DNA of 64,000 nt from NCBI GenBank assembly GCA_963744575.1, contig CAVUUF010000009.1, positions 103,105-167,104 of the forward strand, in the 5' to 3' direction. Every line of letters starts with the position of its first letter. Position 1 is the stretch's first letter. Below are positions 56,383 through 64,000 of this stretch, one piece after another. Source of the stretch: Palsa-504 sp963744575 (GTDB lineage: Bacteria; Actinomycetota; Actinomycetes; Streptosporangiales; Streptosporangiaceae). The position numbers and the translations under genes are program-made. The notes below the pieces were generated by a model, which saw only the letters and a program-made list of their open reading frames with translations, was not told where the DNA came from and ran no database searches.

Positions 56383-56545
56383 ACCTGGACCGAAGGCCAA
56401 AGCCGACCGATGCCTTCGTACCGGGCCAAGTCGGCATCTTCAACCGGTCGGGGATCAAGAGCTCAGATGCCCTATCACCGCTGTGAGATTGGCGCGGTCT
56501 CTAGCACCACCGTAAAGGTCCGGAGTGCAGTATGCTGCAGTGACT

Positions 56546-56585
56546 GCGCTCGTAGCTCAACGGATAGAGCATCTGACTACGGATC
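56546..56585 (+). pseudogene. 5' half of tRNA-Arg (ACG), truncated
   Basis: The bases GCGCTCGTAGCTCAACGGAT continue to AGAGCATCTGACTACGGATC, matching actinomycete tRNA-Arg(ACG) from the acceptor stem to the 3' side of the anticodon loop. After GGATC the sequence changes abruptly: the anticodon stem, T arm and acceptor 3' strand are absent. Integrative elements often use the anticodon-loop region of tRNAs, so this break is a likely old attachment or deletion junction. No T-arm partner was seen elsewhere in the window. Confidence 0.8.
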
Positions 56586-56724
56586 GTTTCTCGTTCCCCG
56601 CTGTGCTGACCAGGGAAAACCCAGATAACGACCGACCGGTGTGCACCGAATCAGACGCTTAAAATTTGATCTTGCGGGCGCTCCTTTTGGGCTTGTCCTC
56701 CGCTCTGGCGAGGAGGACACAGTC

Positions 56725-57138
56725 ATGATCCCGTCGCACAGCCGCTCCGAAACCCCGGAGCGGCCTATCACGTTCAACGCGGCCGAGAACCTCGGCGCCT
56801 TTGAGCTGGCGCAGCTGTGGGCCGACCGTACTGCATGGCCTCTGAGCGAGCGGACCGCGTATGACGAGCTGGCTGAGCTGGCAACCATGTCCGCGCTGGC
56901 GAAATGGCTCACCCGCTGGCAGCCGATCGCGATTCACGGCGCGGTGCTTGCCGGCGCCAGGATGGAGGCCATCGCTGGCGCGCTCGGCAACAGCCTCGAA
57001 GTGGCTTACAAGCGCTGGCACGAGTGGGCATCGCATCAACGTGAGTTCCTCATCGCGGGAAAGCTCGGGATCACTGAGGAGGAGTACGAGGCAGTAGCGC
57101 GTCGGTTCGCTGCCGTGGGGATCACATCGCCAAAATGA
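56725..57138 (+). CDS. Hypothetical protein with HTH-like segment
   Basis: A 137-residue protein from ATG 56725, chosen because GAGGAGGA lies eight bases upstream. The middle (MSALAKWLTRWQPIAIHGAVLAG, MEAIAGALGNSLEVAYKRWHEW) has the pattern of a helix-turn-helix, where a small AxxLG-type helix is followed by a recognition-like helix. The C-terminus ends ITEEEYEAVARRFAAVGITSP. No family is recognised. It lies immediately right of the truncated tRNA-Arg, so it probably belongs to the inserted island. Confidence 0.65.
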   Translation: MIPSHSRSETPERPITFNAAENLGAFELAQLWADRTAWPLSERTAYDELAELATMSALAKWLTRWQPIAIHGAVLAGARMEAIAGALGNSLEVAYKRWHEWASHQREFLIAGKLGITEEEYEAVARRFAAVGITSPK

Positions 57139-57487
57139 CCCGACGAAGGTACAGACAGGCCGACATGACGCGCTTCTCGCAAGTATGCTACCGCCATTGG
57201 TGGTCCTAGCCTGGGCTATTCAGCCCATGATCGACGAGCGTCTCGGTCATGCGCCTGAACTGCGTAAACATCCTCAAGACGCCCGGTTTGACCTGGTTTG
57301 GCCCGCACCCTTTTGGGTGCAGGCATCAGGAGGCGTTTCCGCACGTCAGCCACGCTTTAACGCAAGATCCTGACGAATCGAGGCTAGTGACGGCACACCA
57401 TGGACTGGGGAAGGCGGTGGTCTTTTTGCCGACCCTGATCTCCGACGCCGTGAACCCCCGAACGCCAGAGGATCGGCTGATAGGCTC
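57139..57487. other. Gene-poor spacer
   Basis: No convincing gene was seen. A hairpin GCACCC-TTTT-GGGTGC (57306-57321) lies 168 bases after the preceding gene but has no T-run. ORFs here are short and lack codon bias. It may contain the terminators of the two convergent genes that flank it. Confidence 0.5.
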
Positions 57488-57979
57488 TCAATTCCCCGGG
57501 TTCACGAAGTGCCCGATGAATGTGCTGATGACCTGGCCGAGGGTAGAGTCGCGCATTGCTTTTTTGTGCAGCTCAAATGACCATCGTCCGCGAGCGTCCC
57601 GCTTGAGTTTAACGTCGGTCTGCAGTACTGCTATTACGAGTGCGCCGACGGCTAGCGTTACCGGGTCGAATCGTTCGCCTGAGCCGCTGGCGTAGGCAAT
57701 GGCCTGCTGTATGGTGTCGGCGGCGCCGCTGCTGGATTCTGCGTGATAGCGCAGCGCGGCGCGAGCAAGGTCGCCTTCGGAGTAGCTGGTACCCGGGGTC
57801 GGTTCGTATAGGTCAAGGTGTGAGGCCGCGATCGCCTCACCAAGGTGGCTTTCGACGCTGTCCCAGTGGTCTGCCGGGACAGGTAGCTGGGCGTCCTCGA
57901 CAACGAGCCCGAGAACCTGGATGGCCTGCTCATCAGTGAGAGTGGCGATCCGTTTCTGGAGGGAATCAGTGGCGGTCAC
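57488..57979 (-). CDS. Unknown protein, divergent partner of the CHAT gene
   Basis: A 163-residue protein starting MTATDSLQKRIATLTDEQAIQVLGLVVED. An acidic, helical N-terminus is followed by a hydrophobic stretch (FDPVTLAVGALVIAVLQTDVKL), then KRDARGRWSFELHKKAMRDSTLGQ, a basic segment that looks like a small beta-hairpin plus helix. The ending FIGHFVNPGN is short. I do not recognise the family. It shares a 93-bp divergent spacer with the CHAT gene, which suggests joint control. It could be an immunity, sensor or effector partner, but that is inference. Confidence 0.7.
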   Translation of the reverse strand: MTATDSLQKRIATLTDEQAIQVLGLVVEDAQLPVPADHWDSVESHLGEAIAASHLDLYEPTPGTSYSEGDLARAALRYHAESSSGAADTIQQAIAYASGSGERFDPVTLAVGALVIAVLQTDVKLKRDARGRWSFELHKKAMRDSTLGQVISTFIGHFVNPGN

Positions 57980-58072
57980 ATAGCGATTGTGCCCTATTCC
58001 TTCGCCGTGTAGGTGGCAGTGTGGACCAGCGGGCTGGTTGTGGGCAGACTTGTCATCGTGGCCGTGTCACGC

Positions 58073-61000
58073 ATGATTGCGTACCAGTGGGAATGCGCGG
58101 ACTGCGGGCAGTGCCAGGAAGCGCCGGTCTGGCGCATCCTGGATGCCGGCGAGCGCCCAGAACGCCGTCGAACCCCGGGCTCCCGGCCTGGTGTGCGTGT
58201 CGTGTCCGGCCTGCGGCTCGCAGGCCCTGATCCGCTCCACCATGCTGCTTATCCGCCCCGGTGACCCGCTTCCGCTGCTGCTGGCTATTGCGGGCGGCGG
58301 CGAAACCCAAGAGCGTTCAGAAGCAACGGGTGTGGAACTGGCGCAGGAGGCGTGGGAGGCAGGCGCGGCGGAAAGCGGCGCCCTCGTTGGCCGGATGGTC
58401 CCGGTGCCGCGGCTGCTGCTGCTTTTGGCGCTGACGCGGGACGTCGTTGCCGACGCTGCTGATCCTGACCGTGCCTTTCAGCAGGTGCGCGGATTCGGCG
58501 AGCAAGTGGCAGGCTGGTATCAGGCGTTTCTCGATCTGGTCCGTAGCAGCGAGCCGGAGCGGCGCGCCGAACTGACCTTGCGTGAGCTCTCCGGCGTCCC
58601 GCTGGATCAGCTGGCTGAATTCCTGGACAGCCATCCCGAACTCGGTGGGCCGGCCGTGCTGGCCCGTGTCACAGACCAGCTGGCTGCCGGCAGCGGCGGA
58701 CCGGACACCGAACTTCTGCAGGCCCAGGTGCATCTGGTGCAGAGCCTGGCGGACGGGACACCCGCTCAAGAGGTCGCTGCCGACTATATCCAGGCGCTTG
58801 AGCAGTTCGGCGGGTTGCTGAACGAGCGGTTCCAGCGGCTGCTGAAACTGGCCGGGGACCATCCAGGGCCGGACGGTATCCCGCAGGCACGCGAGGCGCT
58901 CGCGATGGCGACCACCCTGGGGCACCAGGATCCGGAAGCTTATCTGAGCGCGGCGCTTGCGCTCAGGCTGCTCACGGGTGCCGGCCTGGACGCCCGGAAA
59001 GTAGAAGAGGCAATCGGGCTGCTGCGGCACGCGCTGACCCTCATTCCGGATAGCGATCCCCGGTGGCCCGCCTGGGCGGGGAACCTCGCCACCGCCTATC
59101 ACCGGAGAACGACTGGCGATCTCACCGAGAACTGGGAAGCCGCCCGGCACCTGCTAGACCGCGCCTGCGCGACCACGGACCGGGCTACCGATCCCAGGGC
59201 ATGGGCGATCAACCAGACGAACTACGGCCTCCTGCTCTCTGAACGGCCCGGTGGCTCAAGGCCGGGGGACCTGGCCAGTGGCATCGAGCATCTGCTCGCC
59301 GGCCTGGAAGAGCGCTCCCCGCAAGCCAACGCCGTGGACTGGGCATACTCCCAGCTGAACCTCGGGCTCTTGTACTACCGCCGGGCCGAAGGCGGCGACC
59401 CGGAGACCGCCGTTGACTGCTACCGGCAGGCGCTGGCTCACCTGCAGCCAGCCGACCAGCCGCAGCTATGGGCGACCCTGCAGAATAACCTCGCTGACGT
59501 CCTCCTATCGTCGGAGTCCCACGACGCCGCGGGAGCGGCGGAGGCCGCGCGGGCTGGTCTCGACGTGGCCAGACGGAACGGAGACCCGCTGACGGCCGCC
59601 CGTGTCGCGTGGATGCTGGGCCGGGCCGAGGATGCTATCCACGGCGAGCTTTCCGAGGAAGCGATGCAGCCGCGGCGAGACGCACTCGGGCTGCTGGAAC
59701 CTGCCCAGGCGCCCGACCTGTACCGGCTGATCGGCGGCGAACTCGTCGACGCCTACAACCAGCTGGGCCGCTGGGACGCTGCCGCGGACGTTTACGAGGG
59801 GATACTGACCGCTCTCAGCGCTCTCTACGATGCCCAGGTCACCGGGGAAGCCCGGCAGGAGGTCCTGGGCCGCAGCCCGAACCTCGCCCGGTGGGCCGCC
59901 TACACCCTGGCCCGCGCCGGACGCCGGGACCGGGCGGTGGAGGCCATCGAGCACGGTCGGGCCCGCCAGCTCTCAGCGAGTCTCGCCCGGGAATCCGCCG
60001 ACCTAGCCCGGCTCACCGCCGCCGACCCTCACCTCGCTGACCGTTACCGCCAGGCGCTGGCTGAGTTCCGCGGCGCACTGGCAGACGCCGAGCAGGCCCT
60101 GGCGGGACCGGCCGCGCAAGACAGGATCGTGGCCGCCGAGCGCGACATCCAGGTGCTCCTGCAGCAGATCCGCAGCATCCCGGGGCTGGCGAACTTCTTG
60201 CGACCCATGTCCGCGGCCGATATCCGCGAGGCAGGACAGGGCGATCCGGTGATCTATCTCATCAGCGCCCCATGGGGCAGCTACGTGCTCGCTGTCCTGC
60301 CCGGCGAGCCGGGTCCGCCGGTGGTCGACGCGACCGCCGTCCCGGAAGTGACCAGCACCGACGTGCTGCAAGTAGTCCTGTTCGACTACCAGCGCGGAGA
60401 TGCGCCGGGACTGATCAGCGCCCAATATGCCAGGACGCTCCGGCGGGTCAGTGTGCTGGCCGCCGCACTGAACCGGCTGAGCGAGCTGCAACCACTCATC
60501 CAGCCCGTCGCCGACATCCTCACCCGTACCCACCGGGCGATCGTCATCCCTACCGGACTGCTCGGCCTGATCCCCCTGCACGCCATACCCCTGCCACCTG
60601 GCAATACGCAGGCCCTGGATGACGCCGGCGAAATGCTCCTGGCTCCCTCAGTCGCGGTCTTCGCAGCCTGCCGTAAGCGCACCGCCTCCCCTGGGGCCAA
60701 GCATCTCGTCGGCCTGGCCGACCCGGAAAGCGGGCTACGCTCACTGCCCGGCAGCCGGGCCGAACTCACCGCCATCCGGGCCATATTCGCCGAGTATGGG
60801 CCCGTCACCTGCGCGTTCGGAACAGATGCCACCCGCGGCTGGCTCTTGCAGCACGTCGGGCACGCTTCCCACCTCCACCTGGGCTGCCACGGTGCCAGCG
60901 CCCTCGGCAGCACCGCCGACGGAAAACTCCACCTCGCTGACGCAACGACGCTCACCATCGGCGACCTGATCGACGGCCGACTCGAAGGATGCCGCCTCGC

Positions 61001-61403
61001 CGTCGCCAGCGCATGCCAGTCGGGGCACTACGCCACCTCAGGCGTGGCCGATGAGTTCACCGGCCTCCCGGCAGGATTCCTCCAGTCCGGCGCCGCTTGC
61101 GCGGTCGTCAGCCTCTGGCAGGTCAACGACCTCGTCACCGCCATCATGATGACTCGCTTCTACGAACTGCTACTCAGTCCAGCACGCGACACCGGCACCA
61201 GCGCTGCACCCATCGCGGCACTCAGGCAAGCCCGAACCTGGCTCCGCCACCTCACCACAGAACAACTCACGGCATTCATCGCCGAACACCCACCACTGGC
61301 GGAAATCCCCGGTCAGCCACCGGGTGGGACGCCAGGCACAGCCGGCACCGTGCCCTACGCAGCGCCTCAATACTGGGCAGCGTTCACCGCCTGGGGGACG
61401 TAA
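58073..61403 (+). CDS. CHAT-domain peptidase-like protein with N-terminal zinc ribbon and TPR region (suspected frameshift)
   Basis: An approximately 1109-residue protein. The first residues MIAYQWECADCGQCQEAPVW and CVSCPACGSQA form a zinc ribbon of two Cys pairs, but lie in two frames joined near 58155-58170 if one extra base is removed. A helical region follows, then TPR-like repeats (about residues 290-520). The C-terminus is a CHAT domain, a caspase-like peptidase fold: His in LHLGCHGAS (about residue 939) and Cys in AVASACQSG (about residue 980), plus the GLPAGFLQSGAACAVVSLWQ strand. CHAT-TPR proteins act in bacterial conflict systems and as proteases; the partner here is the divergent unknown gene. 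Confidence 0.87.
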
Positions 61404-61514
61404 GTCTGGAGTACCCGGCCGGGGAACTGTGGCGCTAACCTTGTGCGCTCTTGCGATGCAGCGGTGACGAAAGCCTCCCGAGGACGACAAATGAGGTTAG
61501 AAGGTCACAGGCCA

Positions 61515-61540
61515 CGCGGGTCGGGACTCCCCGACTCGCG
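61515..61540 (+). terminator. Hairpin downstream of CHAT gene
   Basis: Arms CGCGGGTCGGG and CCCCGACTCGCG pair with one mismatch around a short loop, about 110 bases after the CHAT stop. No T-run follows. It may end the CHAT transcript or mark the edge of the integrated element that begins at 61562. Confidence 0.4.
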
Positions 61541-61561
61541 CGGCTCCCGATGCGTCTAGCT

Positions 61562-61771
61562 TCATTCGGACTTACGGGCGACTACGGCTCTCTTGGCGTG
61601 GTCGGCGCGGCGGCGGCGTTCGTCGGGCGGGAGCTTGCCGTCTGGGTCGACCTCGCGCTCGAAGCGCTGGAGGAACTTCTCGCGGGCGGGGCGGGTGCGG
61701 GCGGTTCGGTCGTCGGTGCGGCTCCACGAGATTTCAGCCGCGATCCGCTTGTTCTTGTCCTTAGCTGCTAT
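61562..61771 (-). CDS. Small basic protein remnant of an integrative element
   Basis: A 69-residue open frame beginning IAAKDKNKRIAAEISWSRTDDRTARTRPAR and ending EVDPDGKLPPDERRRRADHAKRAVVARKS. Similar short basic proteins are common in actinomycete mobile elements, beginning M-x-DKN..RIAAEISWA. Here no ATG, GTG or TTG is at the expected place (the codon is ATA), so the gene is probably broken or started in another way. It lies downstream of the FtsK-like remnant. Confidence 0.45.
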   Translation of the reverse strand: MAAKDKNKRIAAEISWSRTDDRTARTRPAREKFLQRFEREVDPDGKLPPDERRRRADHAKRAVVARKSE

Positions 61772-61850
61772 GAGACGTCACCGGCCCGGATGCTACGCGG
61801 TGTAATTGTCTCAGCGGCTGCATTCGCGCGTTTACGTGCAGACACGCGCG

Positions 61851-61882
61851 TGAGACAGGCGATGAGACAATTCGTGAGACAG
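61851..61882. repeat. 12-bp iterons (TGAGACA)
   Basis: TGAGACA occurs at 61851, 61863 and 61875, exactly 12 bases apart. An inverted copy, TGTCTCA (61807-61813), gives a 10-base inverted repeat with the middle iteron (AATTGTCTCA at 61804-61813, TGAGACAATT at 61863-61872), and TGAGACG lies at 61771. The pattern looks like a regulator- or replication-protein binding array beside the conjugation-type remnant. Confidence 0.8.
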
Positions 61883-62575
61883 TTACTCACCGTGAGGCTC
61901 CTCGGTGGTGACCGCACGCCACCGGCCCCAGCCGACCTGTTCCGCGTCGCCTGCCCGGGCGAGCTGGGCCAGGTAGCGGTACAGCGTCGGGCAGCTCATG
62001 CCGGTGATGCGCATCAGCTCGCCGATTCCGGTGCCCTCGGCGGGCGCCACGCACTGGGCGAACCAGAGCATTTCAGCGGCGTCGGCCGTGTCGCTGCCGG
62101 GCGGTTCCATCTGGTGCTGCCCGTTCGCGTCGGCGCGGCTTTCGTCCTAGCCGGCGCCCGGGTCGCTGGCGGGCTGGATCGCGGCGCGCGACACGTCGTC
62201 TAGCTCGGGCCGGATGCTGGCATGGCGCGCGGCGGTTTCGGTGACGTCCTGGTCGGTGACGAGGTAGGCGCGGGCACGCCTGGGGATGTCGTGCTCGGGG
62301 GAGGAGATCAGGAATTTGCCGGGGGCGTTGAGGGTGTGGGCGTGCCATCCGGCGCCGAGCATGCCCTGGCCGAGGATCAGGTCGACGTCGCGGCGCTCGC
62401 GGACGCGGAAGCAGATCCGCAGGTTCATCTGTGAGCGCACCGCGCCCTGGCCATGGGTTTCTGGGTCGGACGCTGGGTGGCGGCTACCAGGGTCACGGCC
62501 ACGGCGCGGCCGAGGCGGGCGATCGAATCGGCGTAGCCCATCGCATCCTGCGCGTCATCGGTGGTATCCGTGTCC
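61883..62575 (-). pseudogene. C-terminal remnant of an FtsK/SpoIIIE-type conjugal translocase
   Basis: The fragment reads DSIARLGRAVAVTLVAATQRPTQK, then in another frame VRSQMNLRICFRVRERRDVDLILGQGML, GWHAHTLNAPGKFLISSPEHDIPRRARAYLVTDQD, and a C-terminal winged helix (GIGELMRITGMSCPTLYRYLAQLARAG). This matches the C-terminal RecA-like motor and wHTH of the double-stranded DNA translocases of actinomycete integrative conjugative elements. A frameshift near 62445-62460 and an in-frame TAG at 62147 break it, and the Walker A part is missing. It is decayed. Confidence 0.8.
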
Positions 62576-62662
62576 CCATGGATCGTCCCGGGAACTATTG
62601 CGGATGCTGCTATTGTTGCGGATAATGCAGATAGCGGGCTAGGGCGTTGGAGGCGGGTGGCG

Positions 62663-63121
62663 GTGTCTGCCAGGGCTGGTGGTGTGATCAGGCCAGGTGA
62701 TGCTGACGCGGAGCTGGCCAGTCGTGCAGCGCGCCGGATCAGGGACTACCTGGCGGCTCACCCTGGTACTGATCCGGTCAGGATCAGGGGCGAGCTTGCG
62801 GGCGATGACGCCCTTGTTATCCCGCGGTCCGCGGCAGTCGTGTTTGCCCAGATCCTCGCTTTGCTAGCCACCGGGCAGGGCGTGCAGATCATCCCGGATT
62901 CCGCTGAACTGACCACGCAGCAGGCGGCCGATTTCCTGAACGTGTCCCGGCCGTACCTGATCGGGTTGCTGGAGGCGGATGAGATTCCCTACCGCAAGGT
63001 CGGCACCCACCGCAGGATCAGGTTCGAGGATCTTCGTGAGTACCGGCGGCGGGATGACCTGAAGCGCCGCCAGGCCGCGGACGGACTCACTCAGCTGAGC
63101 GAGGAGCTGGGGCTGTACTGA
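62663..63121 (+). CDS. Excisionase-like HTH protein, antitoxin of the PIN partner
   Basis: A 152-residue protein. The C-terminal part has an excisionase/MerR-like helix-turn-helix: LTTQQAADFLNVSRPYLIGLLEADEIPYRKVGTHRRIRFEDLREYRRR. The N-terminal helical region (SRAARRIRDYLAAH, PRSAAVVFAQILALLATGQGVQII) is typical of antitoxins paired with PIN toxins. GGAGG lies upstream; GTG 62663 is chosen by spacing (GTG 62657 possible). Four bases separate it from the PIN gene, a typical toxin-antitoxin operon. Confidence 0.8.
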   Translation: MSARAGGVIRPGDADAELASRAARRIRDYLAAHPGTDPVRIRGELAGDDALVIPRSAAVVFAQILALLATGQGVQIIPDSAELTTQQAADFLNVSRPYLIGLLEADEIPYRKVGTHRRIRFEDLREYRRRDDLKRRQAADGLTQLSEELGLY

Positions 63122-63124
63122 CCT

Positions 63125-63640
63125 ATGGCCTTCATCGTGGTCTACGACGCCAATGTGCTCTACCCCAACACGTTGCGGGACCTGCTGATCCGCATCAGCC
63201 AGGCCGGCCTTGTACAGGCTAAGTGGACTGACCAGATCCTGGACGAGATGCTCCGGGCACTGAGCAGGAACCGGCCGGACATCCCATCGGACAAGCTTGA
63301 CCGCCTCCGGCAGCTGATGAACGAGGCGGTGAGGGACTGCCTGGTCTCAGGGTACGAACCTCTCCTCGAGGGACTCAAGCTCCCGGATCCAGCCGACCGG
63401 CACGTGCTGGCAGCGGCGATCAAGGCCGGCGCCCAGGTCATCGTCACCAGCAACCTGAAGCATTTCCCGGCTGCCGATCTCCGGCAGTGGGACGTCGAGG
63501 CCAAGTCGCCCGATGACTTCGTGCTGGACCAGGTCGGCATCGACGGACGGGCTGTCGCTGCGTGCGTCCAGCAGATCGATGCTCCTATGTCTTGTCAAGG
63601 GATTCGTGTGACATTTCCTGGCCTCATTTCTAGGTTCTGA
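63125..63640 (+). CDS. PIN-domain RNase toxin
   Basis: A 171-residue PIN-domain protein. Acidic active-site residues are seen in VVYDANVLYP (Asp), ILDEMLRAL (Asp/Glu), PDPADRHVLAAAI (Asp) and TSNLKHFP. PIN toxins cleave RNA and are held by a cognate antitoxin. The last 17 residues (PMSCQGIRVTFPGLISRF) are unlike the family, where a helix normally follows VQQIDAP; this matches an insertion boundary with an inverted repeat starting at 63588. Activity is probably preserved since the catalytic part is upstream. Confidence 0.82.
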   Translation: MAFIVVYDANVLYPNTLRDLLIRISQAGLVQAKWTDQILDEMLRALSRNRPDIPSDKLDRLRQLMNEAVRDCLVSGYEPLLEGLKLPDPADRHVLAAAIKAGAQVIVTSNLKHFPAADLRQWDVEAKSPDDFVLDQVGIDGRAVAACVQQIDAPMSCQGIRVTFPGLISRF

Positions 63641-63683
63641 AAAGGATAGTGAACGGGCAGTTTGCTGGGTTGCGGACAAGACA
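63588..63683. repeat. Inverted repeat at PIN gene 3' end
   Basis: Perfect 9-base arms TGTCTTGTC (63588-63596) and GACAAGACA (63675-63683) border a 96-base unit that replaces the expected 3' end of the PIN gene. It may be a short mobile unit or the end of the IS110-type element to its right. Confidence 0.6.
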
Positions 63684-63831
63684 GGGAAGGTCCACTCGGG
63701 TGAGGGAAAGCTCTTATCAGGTCACGCCCGGCAAGGCAGGACGGGGACCGGGGACGGCCGGCGAATCGTTAGCAGGCCAGGACGAATACGGCAGCCGGTT
63801 AGAGGGCCAGGCCGTCCCCGGAGAATGGGCG

Positions 63832-64000
63832 TTAGCCGGCGGCGCGGAGGTGGCGGTAGACCTCGCGGGCGACGTAACGCTTCAGGCAGCGGATGATCTC
63901 CTTCTTGGAAAGGCCTTCTTTGCTGCGCCGGTCGACGTAGGCGCGGGTGGCGGGGTGCGCGCTCATCGGGGTGATCACGATCCGCCACAGGGCATGGTTG
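63832..64000 (-). mobile_element. IS110-family transposase, C-terminal end (cut by window edge)
   Basis: The last 56 residues read LWRIVITPMSAHPATRAYVDRR, then KEGLSKKEIIRCLKRYVAREVYRHLRAAG, the conserved C-terminal helix of IS110-type DEDD transposases. The rest of the gene is beyond the right edge. The 190 bases after its stop (63641-63831) are non-coding. IS110 relatives carry bridge RNAs in such flanks, so RNA function is possible but not visible from sequence alone. Confidence 0.8.

Overview
The window is a chromosomal segment of a high-GC Gram-positive actinomycete. It carries the replication-origin neighbourhood: DUF3566-gyrA-gyrB-dciA-recF-dnaN-dnaA on the reverse strand facing rpmH-rnpA-yidD-yidC-jag-rsmG-parA-parB on the forward strand. 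Other actinobacterial hallmarks are the DLW-39 peptide beside the tRNAs, inositol-3-phosphate synthase with its PadR regulator, DUF5318, DUF6049, the sigM block and the two-domain YbjQ protein. Gene order resembles Streptomycetales and Streptosporangiales; the species cannot be fixed from the sequence alone.

Layout. 1-5.8 kb: the edge of a LysM gene, a tandem YbjQ protein, tRNA-Ala, an Fpg/Nei glycosylase, a HAD hydrolase, DLW-39, tRNA-Ile and DUF3566. 6-16 kb: gyrase, DciA, RecF, the beta clamp and DnaA, all reverse. 15.7-21.6 kb: L34, RNase P protein, membrane insertion, RsmG and the ParAB system with two parS-like sites. 21.6-26.4 kb: amino-acid and cell-wall enzymes (threonine aldolase, Ddl, an aminotransferase) and an acetyltransferase. 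26-35 kb: a reverse-strand DUF6049-murJ-pseudokinase-sigM-anti-sigma-trxB-trxA block. 35-45.7 kb: cca, an MFS transporter, padR-ino1, DUF5318, a class A penicillin-binding protein, a GT87-like mannosyltransferase and endonuclease IV. 46-51.4 kb: rpsF-ssb-rpsR-rplI, a DnaA-box-rich spacer, and dnaB split by a class 3 intein. 51.4-64 kb is accessory: a YbdK ligase, a WD40 fragment, an SDR enzyme, a rhodanese with a BTAD (SARP-type) regulator and an 11-bp-phased operator, a truncated tRNA-Arg, a CHAT-TPR protein with a divergent unknown partner, debris of an actinomycete conjugative element (FtsK-like translocase, iterons), an HTH-PIN toxin-antitoxin pair, and an IS110-type transposase at the right edge.

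Working together. The origin block supplies initiation (DnaA, DciA, DnaB), the clamp, topology control and segregation. The sigM block couples envelope stress signalling to thioredoxin and to MurJ lipid II export; the bifunctional PBP and Ddl belong to the same cell-wall theme. The last 8 kb reads as an island built by integration, decay and insertion.

Data quality. Seven genes or gene remnants (DUF3566, yidC, anti-sigma, pseudokinase, WD40, CHAT, FtsK remnant) each need a one-base shift to rejoin two obviously homologous halves. Five of the seven are single missing bases, mostly in GC-rich runs. This looks like residual assembly error, so these genes are annotated as whole genes with a suspected frameshift.
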